From Streptomyces sp. Q6 (lineage in GTDB: Bacteria; Actinomycetota; Actinomycetes; Streptomycetales; Streptomycetaceae): a stretch of 64,000 nt of DNA. Made by a program: the position numbers and the translations under genes. The notes under the pieces were generated by a model that made no database searches, had not been told where the DNA came from, and saw only the letters and a program-made list of their open reading frames with translations. Where the stretch lies: contig NZ_CP146022.1 in NCBI RefSeq assembly GCF_036967205.1, forward strand, positions 7,688,001 through 7,752,000, given 5' to 3'. This document shows positions 54,630 through 63,661 of this stretch, piece after piece (position 1 is the stretch's first letter; every line of letters begins with the position of its first letter).

Positions 54630-57185
54630 CTACGGGAACGAAGTGATCTTCGAAGGGACGGTGTCGGTGCCCGAGGTCGGGGCGCCGGTGTCGTTGACGA
54701 CGTGGGCGTACTGCCCCTTGCCGCCGAGCGAGATGACCAGGATGTCGTGCAGTTTGACGCCCGGCTTCACCGGGACCTGGAACCCGTGGTGCTGCACGAT
54801 GCCGGGGTCCGAGGTGAAGTTGCAGTAGCTGCCCATGCCCCAGGCCTCGTGCGTCGTGACACCGTCGGCGACCTTGTAGGCCGCGTATCCGACGATGCCG
54901 TCATGGGTGACGGCCGCCGCGTCGGGCACGTCGTACGCCTTCTCGTTCTGGAAGAAGATCGTGCGCCCGCGTTCGCCGTTCCACAGCACGTCGTACTTGT
55001 TGAAGTGCTCGACGAACAGGCCGGTGGTCAGGACGTCGTCACCGTTCACGACGAGCCCGTAGTCGGCGCGGTTGGTCTCCCAGCCGACGCCCTCGCCATG
55101 GTCGGCGCGCCAGATCCAGGTGTGGTCGACGATGACGTCGTCGCTGTTGACGACCACGGAGTTGGTGGCGAGGCCGGGGCCCGCGCCGCCGATGCGGATG
55201 AACACGTCCTGCATGGTGGTCGGGTTCGCGGCATGGTCGGCGCTCGCGCCGGCCCCACCGATCTGCAGCAGCGTGTCGGATTTCCGGGAACCGGCGTCGA
55301 TCAGGAAGCCGGCCAGCTTCACCCCGTCCACGTCGGCGACGTGCATCGCGTCGATGCCGTTGTCCGGGACGATCGTGGCGAGGCCGAGACCGAGCACCAC
55401 CGTGTTGGCGCGCGTGACGTCGATGGTCTGGTCGAGGTGGTAGACGCCGGGAGTGAACAGCAGGTTCAGCCCCTGGGAGAGCGCCTGGTTGATGGTGGCC
55501 GAGGTCGCGCCGGGCTTGACGACGTAGAACTGGCTCAGCGGGAGCGACGTGCCCGCGTTGGCGGGCCAGGACACGCCGCGCGCGTTGGTGCGCTTGGCGG
55601 GGACGAACACCTTGTAGTCGCTGCCGTCGAGGTACAGGAACGGCTTCTCGCGCGAGACGGGCGTCGTGTCGAGCGTGGTGTACGGACCCGAGTCGAAGTT
55701 CGTCGCCGGGGCGCCCTGCACACCGGTGAACGTCATGTTCCACACACCGTTGGTCCAGCCGCCCACCGAGCTGTCGCGGGTGTACCACTGCTGCTGCGAG
55801 TACGGACCGACCGTGCCGTCGATCTTGGAGTCCGCGATGTAGCCGCCGGAGGCCCAGCCGTAGCCGGCCGGCGCGAGGTTCAGGCCACCGGTGACGTGCA
55901 TGCGACGGAACGGGGCGGCCTGGGCGACGGCCCAACGGTCGGTGCCGTTGACCGGGTTGAGGGAGAGGTTCTCGGCGGAGCGCCAGAAGTTCTGCGTGGC
56001 GTTGCCGTTGAACCAGCCCGCGTCGACCGTCACGTCACCGTTGATCTTCGTGTCGTCGGGGTTGATCCCGAGCCCGGAGATCGAGGTGTAGAAGCCGAGT
56101 TGGGCGTTGAGGTTGTTGTACGTGCCCGGCTTGAGCAGGAACTGGTAGCGCTGCGAGCCGAACTGGTTCGACTCCTGTTGCGCGAAGACCTGGTCGAACT
56201 TGGCCTGCAGGTTCGCCGTGTTCGGGTCGACGACGATGACGTTCGGTCCGAGGTCGCCGCCGCCCTCGACGGGCGGTGTGGTGGACCCGCTCCCGGTGTG
56301 CACCGCCACCTCCCACAGCGAGTAGCCGTAGGCCGTGGCCCGGGTGGTCCCGTAGATCCGCAGGTAGCGGCCCGTGCCGCTGACGTCGTACGAGGTGCTG
56401 CCGCCGGTCGCGCCGGTGACGTCCTTCAGCGTCGTCCAGTTCTGGCCGTCCGCGGAGGCCTGGATCTTGAAGGCCTTGGCGTACGCGGCCTCCCAGGTGA
56501 GGTCCACCTTGCAGATGCTCTGCGAGGAGCCGAGGTCGACCTGGACCCACTGCGGGTCGGAGGACTGGCTCGACCAGCGGGTGCCGGTGTCGCCGTCGAA
56601 CGCGGCCGAGGCCGGAGTGCCGGCGTTCTCCGTGGAGGACGCGGTGGCCGGGCGTCCCTTGGCCGCGTTCGCGGTCGCGCAGCCGTCGGCCGGCGGGGTG
56701 CTCCCCGCGGTGCCGAAGACCTGGAACTCCCAGAGCGAGTAGCCGTACTGGGTGGCTCGGGTGACGCCGTACATCCGCACGTACCGGCCGGTGCCGGAGA
56801 CGTCGAGGGTGTCGGTGCCGCCGTCGGAGGCGGTGACGGATCTGACGTCGGTCCAGGTGCTCCCGTTGCCGGAGACCTGGATCTTGTAGTCCTTGGCGTA
56901 GGCGGCCTCCCAGTTCAGGACGACCTTGCTGAGGTTCGCCGACTCGCCGAGGTCGACCTGGAGCCACTGGGTGTCGGTGGCGGCGGACGACCAGCGGGTG
57001 CCGGTGTCGCCGTCGACGGCGGCCGCGGCGGGCGTCCCGCCGTTCTCGGTGGAGGAGGCCGTGGCGGTTCTGCCCTGGGAGAGCGGCGTCTCGGCGGCCG
57101 CGGCCGATGCCGTCGAGGTCTGGGCGGGGATGGTCAGCAGCGCCGCCGCCGTGGCGAGCGCGATCCCCAAGGATCTGTGTCTCAT
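54630..57185 (-). CDS. Secreted protein with two discoidin (F5/8 type C) domains and a beta-helix
   Basis: 851 residues. A signal peptide (MRHRSLGIALATAAALLTIP) is followed by two similar discoidin repeats at about residues 37-165 and 172-305, both containing TASSTEN, DGDTGTRWSS and WEAAYAK. A large parallel beta-helix domain follows (e.g. YQFLLKPGTYNNLNAQLGFY and LLFTPGVYHLDQTIDV), as in GH55/GH87-like glucanases and pectate-lyase folds. The discoidin parts probably bind polysaccharide. Similar proteins are often misnamed adenylyl cyclase. ATG 57185 follows GGAGTG. Catalytic residues could not be assigned. Confidence 0.8.
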   Translation of the reverse strand: MRHRSLGIALATAAALLTIPAQTSTASAAAAETPLSQGRTATASSTENGGTPAAAAVDGDTGTRWSSAATDTQWLQVDLGESANLSKVVLNWEAAYAKDYKIQVSGNGSTWTDVRSVTASDGGTDTLDVSGTGRYVRMYGVTRATQYGYSLWEFQVFGTAGSTPPADGCATANAAKGRPATASSTENAGTPASAAFDGDTGTRWSSQSSDPQWVQVDLGSSQSICKVDLTWEAAYAKAFKIQASADGQNWTTLKDVTGATGGSTSYDVSGTGRYLRIYGTTRATAYGYSLWEVAVHTGSGSTTPPVEGGGDLGPNVIVVDPNTANLQAKFDQVFAQQESNQFGSQRYQFLLKPGTYNNLNAQLGFYTSISGLGINPDDTKINGDVTVDAGWFNGNATQNFWRSAENLSLNPVNGTDRWAVAQAAPFRRMHVTGGLNLAPAGYGWASGGYIADSKIDGTVGPYSQQQWYTRDSSVGGWTNGVWNMTFTGVQGAPATNFDSGPYTTLDTTPVSREKPFLYLDGSDYKVFVPAKRTNARGVSWPANAGTSLPLSQFYVVKPGATSATINQALSQGLNLLFTPGVYHLDQTIDVTRANTVVLGLGLATIVPDNGIDAMHVADVDGVKLAGFLIDAGSRKSDTLLQIGGAGASADHAANPTTMQDVFIRIGGAGPGLATNSVVVNSDDVIVDHTWIWRADHGEGVGWETNRADYGLVVNGDDVLTTGLFVEHFNKYDVLWNGERGRTIFFQNEKAYDVPDAAAVTHDGIVGYAAYKVADGVTTHEAWGMGSYCNFTSDPGIVQHHGFQVPVKPGVKLHDILVISLGGKGQYAHVVNDTGAPTSGTDTVPSKITSFP

Positions 57186-57498
57186 AGGTGTCACTCCGTG
57201 CGGGGGTGAGGACACTTCCGGCGTGCGCGGAAGAGGTGAACTGTGGTGCGCTGAACGTCAGTTGCTTAGTTCGAGCTTTGATTTAAGGGTTGAGACAACT
57301 GTGAGGCAATACCTTGGGACGGACTTCCTTTCGGGACCTGAACGATTCGATCTGGGTCGGCGGCTCGAACCCTGCGCTCGCCGTCAGGAAATGGAGACGT
57401 GATCGCATCGCGCCGCAGCTTTTTTGATCATGGTTGTCGCTCATCGGGGCACGTGTGTACGAGGAGAGTGCAGACGGACGAGGACCGAAGGAGATCCG
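57186..57498. other. Divergent promoter region without a gene
   Basis: A 313-bp gap between the discoidin gene and the Mrr-like gene. It holds an AT-rich core around 57261-57320. CTTCCG and CGGAAG flank GCGTGCG about 30 bp before the discoidin start, and CAGTTG recurs as CAACTG about 40 bp apart. AAGGAG at 57488-57493 is the ribosome site of the Mrr-like gene. No convincing small gene was seen. Confidence 0.5.
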
Positions 57499-58281
57499 GT
57501 GGCGATACGACGGACCGAGAGCGTGACCCGAGGCGGCCGACGGCGGAGCTCACGCCACCCGCGCGGAACGGACCTGTCCGGGCTGGCCGTCGCCTTCGCC
57601 CTGGTCGCGGCCCTGCTCTGCGCCGTCACGCTGCTCTTCGTGCGCTTCGCCCACTGGGCCGGGGCGCATCCGGGCACGGCGGCTTCGCTCGGCCTGTTGA
57701 CCATCCCGGTCCTCTACGTCCTGCTGCGGGGCATGCCTCGTTCACGCGAGTTGCGCCGTGCGGCGCTCGCCGGGATGGCCGAGGCGGACCGTGAGCCGGT
57801 GCCGGCCGCGACGGCGGCCCCGGCCCCCGCGGCGGTGCACGACGGCTTCACCGTCGAACTCGCACCCCACCGGGACCGGGTCGACTTCACCGCACTCGAT
57901 CCCGACGGCTTCGAAGCGGCGATCGCGGAACTGTGCGAACGGGACGGCTGCCAAGACGTCGAAGTCACCGGCGGTGCGGGCGACTTGGGCGCCGACGTGC
58001 TCGCCGTCGCCCCCGACGGCCGCCGGGTCGTCATCCAGTGCAAGCAGTACGCGCCGGACAACAAGGTCGGCTCCATGGATCTGCAGCGCTTCGGCGGAAC
58101 CTGCTGGTCGGTGCACGGCGCTCAGTTGGCCGTCATCGTCACGACCAGCGCGTTCACGACTCCGGCCGAGGAGTACGCCCGGTCGTGCGGCATCCGGTGC
58201 GTGGACGGTGAGGAGCTGGAGGCGTGGGCGCAGGGGTCGGGACCCGCCCCGTGGGGACCGGCGCACGTGGCTGATCGGTAG
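57499..58281 (+). CDS. Membrane-anchored Mrr-type restriction endonuclease-like protein
   Basis: 260 residues. Two N-terminal helices (about residues 27-50 and 60-77) precede the nuclease domain: DGFEAAIAELCERDGCQDVE, GADVLAVAPDG, then the QCK catalytic motif RRVVIQCKQYAPDNKVG, which gives the D-(E/Q)xK site. The end EYARSCGIRCVDGEELEAW is typical of Mrr_cat. No methylase partner is nearby, so it is not a normal restriction system; related proteins may act on modified DNA or phage at the membrane. GTG 57499 has AAGGAG 5 nt upstream. Confidence 0.88.
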   Translation: MAIRRTESVTRGGRRRSSRHPRGTDLSGLAVAFALVAALLCAVTLLFVRFAHWAGAHPGTAASLGLLTIPVLYVLLRGMPRSRELRRAALAGMAEADREPVPAATAAPAPAAVHDGFTVELAPHRDRVDFTALDPDGFEAAIAELCERDGCQDVEVTGGAGDLGADVLAVAPDGRRVVIQCKQYAPDNKVGSMDLQRFGGTCWSVHGAQLAVIVTTSAFTTPAEEYARSCGIRCVDGEELEAWAQGSGPAPWGPAHVADR

Positions 58282-58354
58282 GCGCGGCGACCGCGCGGTC
58301 GCCGCCGCCGCGAAGAGGGCCGTCCACGGGTCCTCGGGGACGGGCCCACCGTGT

Positions 58355-58564
58355 CTAACGGCCGCTCGCGCCCTGCTTCGCCAGGCGCCTCAACTGTCCG
58401 CGGGACCAGCCGGTGATGCGGGTGACCTCGTCCCGTGCCCTGCGGTCGTCGGTGTCCTGGAGAAAGGCGAGGGCCTCGCCCCTGAGGTCGGCGCGAGCCG
58501 CGTCCAGGGCGGCTTCGGCTTCGCGGAAGCGCTGGGCGGCTAGTTCGAGTTTCGCAGTGTCCAT
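58355..58564 (-). CDS. Small helical protein with a possible HTH
   Basis: 69 residues: an N-terminal helical stretch (AAQRFREAEAALDAARADLR) and a C-terminal VTRITGWSRGQLRRLAKQG that resembles a helix-turn-helix. I do not recognise a named family; short Streptomyces proteins of this kind are common. It starts at ATG 58564, 61 bp from the palindrome at 58625, and diverges from the GAPDH gene. Confidence 0.6.
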   Translation of the reverse strand: MDTAKLELAAQRFREAEAALDAARADLRGEALAFLQDTDDRRARDEVTRITGWSRGQLRRLAKQGASGR

Positions 58565-58624
58565 GCGACGCGTCTGCCCCGAGTGCCGACCGGATAGACC
58601 CTGCTTCATCCGTGCGGCGGCCAC

Positions 58625-58638
58625 GGGCCGAAGGTCCC
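58625..58638. promoter_or_regulatory. DevR/OsdR-like palindrome before the second GAPDH operon
   Basis: GGGCCGAAGGTCCC, a GGGxCC/GGxCCC inverted motif, lies 102 bp before GAPDH. I recall a similar GC-rich palindrome as the target of OsdR, the S. coelicolor counterpart of the dormancy regulator DevR. A second copy of related form lies at 60528. Confidence 0.45.
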
Positions 58639-58739
58639 ACCCCCCGGCCCCCGCACGACCCATGTCCGGCGTGGGGTCCGAGCGCAAGGCTGAGGTGACA
58701 GCACGGACCGAGGAACAACCGACCGGAAGGGCACCGGAC

Positions 58740-59783
58740 ATGAGCGTGCGTGTGGGCATCAACGGCTTCGGCCGCATCGGACGCAACTACCTGCGCTGCG
58801 TACTGGAGCGGGCCGAGAGCGCGGCCGGCACACCGGTCGAGGTCGTCGCCGTCAACGACATCACCTCGCCCGCGACGCTGGCACATCTCCTCCGGTACGA
58901 CTCCACCTACGGCAGGCTGCGCCGCGAGGTCGCGTACGACGACACCTCGCTCACGGTCGACGGCCACCGGATCGCCGTCACGGCCGAGCGCGATCCGGCG
59001 GCGCTCGCCTGGGACGCGTTCGGCGTGGACGTCGTGATCGAGTCGACGGGCCGCTTCCGCACCCGTGAGGACGCCGGGGCGCATCTGAAGTCGGGCCCGG
59101 CCAAGGTGCTGCTGTCCGTGCCGGGCAAGGGGGTCGACGCCACGCTCGTCATGGGCGTCAACCACGAGACGTACGACCCGGACCACCACCACGTGATCTC
59201 CAACGCCTCCTGCACCACGAACTGCGTCGCGCCGATGGTGAAGGTGCTCGACGAGCGCTTCGGTATCGCCAAGGGCCTGATGACCACGATCCACGGCTAC
59301 ACGAACGACCAGGTGGTCCTCGACGGGCCGCACAAGGACCCGCGCCGGGGCCGCACGGCCGCCGTGAACATCATCCCGACCAGCACCGGAGCGGCGCGGG
59401 CCGTCGGCGTGGTGCTGCCGGAGCTCGCGGGCACGCTCGACGGTCTCGCGGTCAGGGTGCCGGTGGAGGACGGATCGCTGACCGACCTGACGGTCGTCCT
59501 CGAAAGGCCCGCGTCCGCGGACGAGATCAACACCGCGTTCCGGGAGGCGGCGGACGACCAACTCCAGGGGGTCCTGCGGGTGTCGGACGCCCCGATCGTC
59601 TCGCGCGACGTCGTCGGCGACCCGGCGTCCTGCGTGCTGGACGCTCCGTTGACCCAGGTCAACGGCGATCTGGTCAAGGTCTTCGGCTGGTACGACAACG
59701 AGTGGGGCTACACCAACCGCCTGCTGGACCTCACCGAGTACGTGGCAGGCCGGCTGCCCGAGTCCGGGAGGCAGGAGCGATGA
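58740..59783 (+). CDS. gap: Glyceraldehyde-3-phosphate dehydrogenase, standard type I
   Basis: 347 residues. The Rossmann start MSVRVGINGFGRIGRNYLRC is at the very N-terminus and the catalytic Cys lies in ISNASCTTNCVAPMVKV. HGYTNDQVVLDG, TSTGAARAVGVVLPELAGTL and FGWYDNEWGYTNRL are conserved. It works in central glycolysis or gluconeogenesis. It is a second GAPDH in the window, unlike the long one at 2089. ATG 58740 follows an AAGG-rich leader. It overlaps the CBS gene by 4 nt, so it belongs to that stress operon. Confidence 0.93.
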   Translation: MSVRVGINGFGRIGRNYLRCVLERAESAAGTPVEVVAVNDITSPATLAHLLRYDSTYGRLRREVAYDDTSLTVDGHRIAVTAERDPAALAWDAFGVDVVIESTGRFRTREDAGAHLKSGPAKVLLSVPGKGVDATLVMGVNHETYDPDHHHVISNASCTTNCVAPMVKVLDERFGIAKGLMTTIHGYTNDQVVLDGPHKDPRRGRTAAVNIIPTSTGAARAVGVVLPELAGTLDGLAVRVPVEDGSLTDLTVVLERPASADEINTAFREAADDQLQGVLRVSDAPIVSRDVVGDPASCVLDAPLTQVNGDLVKVFGWYDNEWGYTNRLLDLTEYVAGRLPESGRQER

Positions 59784-60514
59784 AGCACAGCAAGGTCGAC
59801 TCCGTGATGACGCGCGACGTCGTCCGGGCCGAGTGCGCCACCCCCTTCAAGGAAGTGGCGCGACTCCTGAACGGGCGTCACATCAGCGGACTGCCCGTCG
59901 TGGACGACGAGGGGCACGTCGTCGGCGTGATCTCCGAGACCGACCTGCTCGTCCGCGAGGTGCGGTCGGGCGACGGCCCGTACGCGCGCCGGCGTCGTCC
60001 GTGGATGCCGGCCGTCGGGCGCGGGCGGCGCGCCGAGCGCCGCAGGGCCTGCGCCCGCACGGCGCGGGAGCTGATGTCGGAGCCGCCCGTCACGGTCCAC
60101 GCCGACGTCACGATCGCCGAGGCCGCCCGCGTGATGGCCCGGCACAAGGTGGAGCGGCTGCCCGTGGTCGACGAGGCCGACCGGCTCGTCGGCATCGTCA
60201 CCCGCCGCGACCTGCTCCAGGTGTTCCTGCGGCCCGACGAGGAGATCCGCCGCGAAGTGATCGACGAAGTCCTCGTGCGCAGCCTGTGGTTGATGCCGCA
60301 ACTCCTCTCCGTGACGGTGCACGAGGGCGTCGTCACGCTCGCCGGGAAGGTCGAACGGCGCAGCGAGAAGGAGATCGCCGCCCGGATGGCGGAGCACATC
60401 GACGGAGTCGTCTCGGTGCTGGACGAACTGACGTTCCGCCTCGACGACTCCCACCGGCGCCCCGACGCGGGGGCGCCGCACGGTGTCCCGGAGGAATGGC
60501 TGCGCAAGCTCTGA
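59780..60514 (+). CDS. CBS-domain pair protein with BON domain
   Basis: 244 residues. Two CBS motifs are present: VMTRDVVRAECATPFKEVAR with ISGLPVVDDEGHVVGVISET, and LMSEPPVTVHADVTIAEAAR with VERLPVVDEADRLVGIVTRR. A BON domain follows (VTVHEGVVTLAGKVERRSEK). CBS pairs bind adenosine nucleotides and sense energy state; CBS proteins belong to the dormancy regulon in mycobacteria. The start overlaps the GAPDH stop by 4 nt, with AGGAG 4 nt upstream. Confidence 0.9.
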   Translation: MKHSKVDSVMTRDVVRAECATPFKEVARLLNGRHISGLPVVDDEGHVVGVISETDLLVREVRSGDGPYARRRRPWMPAVGRGRRAERRRACARTARELMSEPPVTVHADVTIAEAARVMARHKVERLPVVDEADRLVGIVTRRDLLQVFLRPDEEIRREVIDEVLVRSLWLMPQLLSVTVHEGVVTLAGKVERRSEKEIAARMAEHIDGVVSVLDELTFRLDDSHRRPDAGAPHGVPEEWLRKL

Positions 60515-60527
60515 GCCGTGCGGTTCA

Positions 60528-60541
60528 GGGCCGTTCGGCCT
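60528..60541. promoter_or_regulatory. DevR/OsdR-like palindrome before the Rv1733c-like gene
   Basis: GGGCCGTTCGGCCT contains the near-perfect palindrome GGCCG-TT-CGGCC and resembles the site at 58625. It lies 44 bp before the next start codon, a typical promoter position. Confidence 0.45.
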
Positions 60542-60584
60542 TTGGGCGGTGCGTCCGACAGAGAGCGCGAGGGGATGTGACGTG

Positions 60585-61181
60585 ATGAACGGTGCGCGAC
60601 GAGGGTGGCGCTGGCGCCACAACCCCCTGCGGCGCCGGTCCGACGTCGTCGAGGCGTGGACGGTGCTCGCGGTCGGCTCCGCGGTGTTCGTGGGCGCGCC
60701 CGCGGCCGGTCTCGCCGCCGGCCGGGTCGCGTACGACGACGCGCGGGCCACTTCCGTGGCCCAGCGTCAGGAGCGGCACCAGGCGCGCGCCGTGCTCGTG
60801 GCGGACGCGCCGCCGAAGGCGAGTTGGAGCGGGCCCGGGGCGCAGGCGTCGTTCCGGGTGCCCGTGCGCTGGGAGACGGCCTCGGGCGCGACGCGGACCG
60901 GAACCGTGCGCGTGCACGCCGGGACGCGGGAGGGCGAGACCACGTGGGTGTGGCTCGACCGGCAGGACCGCCTGGTCGCGGCGCCTTTGGGCGGCACCGA
61001 CCTGTGGACGCGTGTGGGGAGCGTCGCCGCGGGAACCGGCGCCGGTGCGGCCGGCACGGCGGTCCTCGTCGGATGGTCGGTACGGCGCCGGCTCGACCGG
61101 GGACGTCTCGCCGAGTGGGACCGCGCGTGGGAGACCTGGGACGGCCCCGAACGAGGGCAACGCGGGCGCAGGATGGCCTGA
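60585..61181 (+). CDS. Rv1733c-family membrane protein
   Basis: 198 residues with a basic start (MNGARRGWRWRHNPLRRRSD), one helix at about residues 22-45, an extracellular-type domain (VPVRWETASGATRTGTVRVH) and a second helix at about 145-165, then a charged tail. The pattern matches Rv1733c, a DosR-regulated membrane protein of unknown function in M. tuberculosis. It follows the CBS gene by 70 bp and a DevR-like site. ATG 60585 and GTG 60582 are both possible. Confidence 0.82.
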   Translation: MNGARRGWRWRHNPLRRRSDVVEAWTVLAVGSAVFVGAPAAGLAAGRVAYDDARATSVAQRQERHQARAVLVADAPPKASWSGPGAQASFRVPVRWETASGATRTGTVRVHAGTREGETTWVWLDRQDRLVAAPLGGTDLWTRVGSVAAGTGAGAAGTAVLVGWSVRRRLDRGRLAEWDRAWETWDGPERGQRGRRMA

Positions 61182-61193
61182 ACCCTGCCCGGC

Positions 61194-61218
61194 GGGGGCG
61201 ATCGTCGTTCTCGCCCCC
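61194..61218. terminator. Terminator between the Rv1733c-like and GH65 genes
   Basis: GGGGGCGA and TCGCCCCC pair exactly around a 9-nt loop between convergent genes. Confidence 0.7.
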
Positions 61219-61246
61219 TCAGCTCCGGGCACCCGCGTCCTCGTCC

Positions 61247-63661
61247 TCATCCCGGTTCCGGCAGCTCCACTTCCGGGAGGTCCAGTTCGCAGGTCTCGCC
61301 CGGCCGGACCGTGACGGCGCGGTCCGGCAGTTCGACGGTGATCGGCGAGCGGTCGGAGGCGGGCACGGCGAGGTGCAGCCGACCCGGCAGCAGCCGCAGC
61401 CGCACCCCCCAGTGACCCTGGTAGCGGAGCGTGAACCCGTAGGAGGAGCCGGTCAGTTCGGGCAGCGGCGCCGGGTCCAGCCACAGCGCGTCGCCGCGGG
61501 TCTCCAGACCGGTCAGACCCCGCTGCACGAGGTCCACGGTGCCGGCCATCGCGCCGAGGTGGATGCCCTCGCCCGTGGTGCCGCCCTGCACGTCCGCGAT
61601 GTCGCCGATGAGCGCCTCATGGGCGTACTTCCAGGCTCCGGCGCGCCGGGCCCGCGCGAGCACCCAGCCGTGCACGAGCCCGCTCAGCGTGGAGCCGTGG
61701 CTGGTACGGCACAGGTAGTGGTCGACGGTCCGCCGCCAGGTGGCGTCGTCGAGCGCGTACCCCAAACGCCGGAACAGCGCGGCGAGTTCGGCGGGCGGGA
61801 AGAGATAGCCGAGCATCAGGACGTCCGCCTGCTTCGACGCCTGGTAGCGGTTGACGGTGTCGCCCTCGGCCTCCAGGATCCGGTCCAGTCGGCGGATGTC
61901 CCGGTACTTCTTCCGGTACGTGTCCCAGTCCAGCTCGGCGAGCCGCTCGTACCCCTCGAACTGGCTGATCACCCCGCCGTGGAAGGGCACGTACAGCGAC
62001 TGCGACACGTCCCGCCACAGTTCGGCCTCACCGCCGTCGAACGCGATCCGCTCCGTGAGCTCCCGGCGCCGCGGGTCGGGCAGCAGGGCCAGCAGGTCGA
62101 GCGCGCGGGACAGCGTCCAGGCCGCCGTCACGTTCGTGTACGCGTTGTCGTCGATGCCCGGACGATCGGCGTCCGGATACCCGTCGTGGTACTCGTCGGG
62201 GCCGACGACCCCGCGCAGCCGGTAGCGGCCGAGATCCTCGTCGTACGCGGCCCTGTCCGCCCAGAACCGGGCGATCTGGAGCAGCGTCTCCGCACCCTTG
62301 GTGTGCAGGAACTCGGCGTCACCGGTCGCCTCCCAGTAGCGCCAGATGTTGTACGCGACGGCCGAGTCGACGTGGTGCTGCAAGTGGGTGTGGTCGGGCA
62401 GCCAGCGCCCGGACTCCGGGTTGAGGTGCAGCCGCTGGGTCTCCTCCCGGCCGTCGCTGCTGCTCTGCCACGGGTACATGGCGCCGCGGTACCCGGCGTC
62501 GCGCGCCGCGCGGCAGGCCCGCTCCAGGCGGCGGTGCCGGTAGGTGAGCAGGGCCCGGGACACCTCGGGGAAGTGCAGGTTCAGATAGGGCAGCACGAAC
62601 AGCTCGTCCCAGAAGACGTGCCCGCGGTACGCCTCGCCGTGCAGCCCGCGGGCGGGCACCCCGACGTCCAGTTCGGCGGTGTGCGGCGAGAGCGTCTGGA
62701 GGACGTGGAAGAGGTGCAGCCGCAGGATGCGGCCCGCTTCGCCGGGTACGTCGAGTTCGGCCCGGCGCCACAGCTGGTCCCACGCGGTGAGATGCGTGTC
62801 GATCAGGTCGTCGAAGGACGGTGCCCCCAGGGCCCGGTCGACCGCGGCTTGCAGTGGATCGCTGATGGCCGGGTCGCGGGACGTGTGCAGCGCGACGATC
62901 TTGTCCACGGTCGCGGTACGGCCGGGCCGCATCGGCAGGTGCAGCAGTTGCGCCGCGCGGTCGTCCGTGTGCTGGTCGTGCCGCAGCGTGGCGTCGGCGC
63001 AGTCGGTGCGGGACGCGAGGGCTATGCGCACGTCGGAGACGCGGGTGCGGCAGCGCAGCCAGACGAGGTCGGGCGCGGCGGTGCCGCTGTGCACGTGGAC
63101 GAGATGGTGCCCGGCCAGATCGCGGTAGCGCGGCACGCCCGCGTTCCGGACGGACCCGTCGAGCGCGGCCTGGACCTCCAGCTCGCCCGACCAGTTCTCC
63201 GGCGTGAACTCCGAGCGCAGGGCGGCGAGATGGGGGTCCGCCATGTGCACGAGCCGCAGCTGCCGCAGGGCGATACGGCGTCCCTCGCTGTCCTCGTACG
63301 TCGTGCGCCGCTCCAGCAGTCCGCTGTTGAGGATGAGGGTCTGACGGTGGTCGACGACCCGGGCGGTGTCCGGGTGGAGCCAGGGCCCCGTGCCGTGCTC
63401 GTCGCGGCAACGAAAGCGCAGCGGCAGCCAGTTGGGGAGGTTGACGAGGTCCTCGTTCTCGACCTGGCGGCCCGCGACGGTCGACGGGAGCCGGTCGTAG
63501 CAGCCCGCGACGTACGTGCCCGGGTAGTGGACCGCGTCCGCGTCGCACTCCGGGAGGGCGCCGCGCGTGGCGAAGTATCCGTTGCCCAGGGCGCACAGGG
63601 ACTCCCGCAGGCGTTCGTCACCGGGCGCGAGGCCCTCGTACTCCCATGTCCACTCCGTCAC
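61247..63661 (-). CDS. GH65 glycoside phosphorylase (maltose/kojibiose/trehalose type)
   Basis: 804 residues. The N-terminal beta-sandwich starts WEYEGLAPGDERLRESLCAL. The catalytic (alpha/alpha)6 barrel has the acid Glu in GVVGPDEYHDG near residue 488 and the phosphate-binding HGSTLSGLVHGWVLARA. A small C-terminal beta domain follows. It cleaves an alpha-linked disaccharide with phosphate to give beta-glucose 1-phosphate. GTG 63661 overlaps the HAD gene by 4 nt, and such genes are usually paired with a beta-phosphoglucomutase. The disaccharide specificity is not clear. Confidence 0.92.
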   Translation of the reverse strand: MTEWTWEYEGLAPGDERLRESLCALGNGYFATRGALPECDADAVHYPGTYVAGCYDRLPSTVAGRQVENEDLVNLPNWLPLRFRCRDEHGTGPWLHPDTARVVDHRQTLILNSGLLERRTTYEDSEGRRIALRQLRLVHMADPHLAALRSEFTPENWSGELEVQAALDGSVRNAGVPRYRDLAGHHLVHVHSGTAAPDLVWLRCRTRVSDVRIALASRTDCADATLRHDQHTDDRAAQLLHLPMRPGRTATVDKIVALHTSRDPAISDPLQAAVDRALGAPSFDDLIDTHLTAWDQLWRRAELDVPGEAGRILRLHLFHVLQTLSPHTAELDVGVPARGLHGEAYRGHVFWDELFVLPYLNLHFPEVSRALLTYRHRRLERACRAARDAGYRGAMYPWQSSSDGREETQRLHLNPESGRWLPDHTHLQHHVDSAVAYNIWRYWEATGDAEFLHTKGAETLLQIARFWADRAAYDEDLGRYRLRGVVGPDEYHDGYPDADRPGIDDNAYTNVTAAWTLSRALDLLALLPDPRRRELTERIAFDGGEAELWRDVSQSLYVPFHGGVISQFEGYERLAELDWDTYRKKYRDIRRLDRILEAEGDTVNRYQASKQADVLMLGYLFPPAELAALFRRLGYALDDATWRRTVDHYLCRTSHGSTLSGLVHGWVLARARRAGAWKYAHEALIGDIADVQGGTTGEGIHLGAMAGTVDLVQRGLTGLETRGDALWLDPAPLPELTGSSYGFTLRYQGHWGVRLRLLPGRLHLAVPASDRSPITVELPDRAVTVRPGETCELDLPEVELPEPG

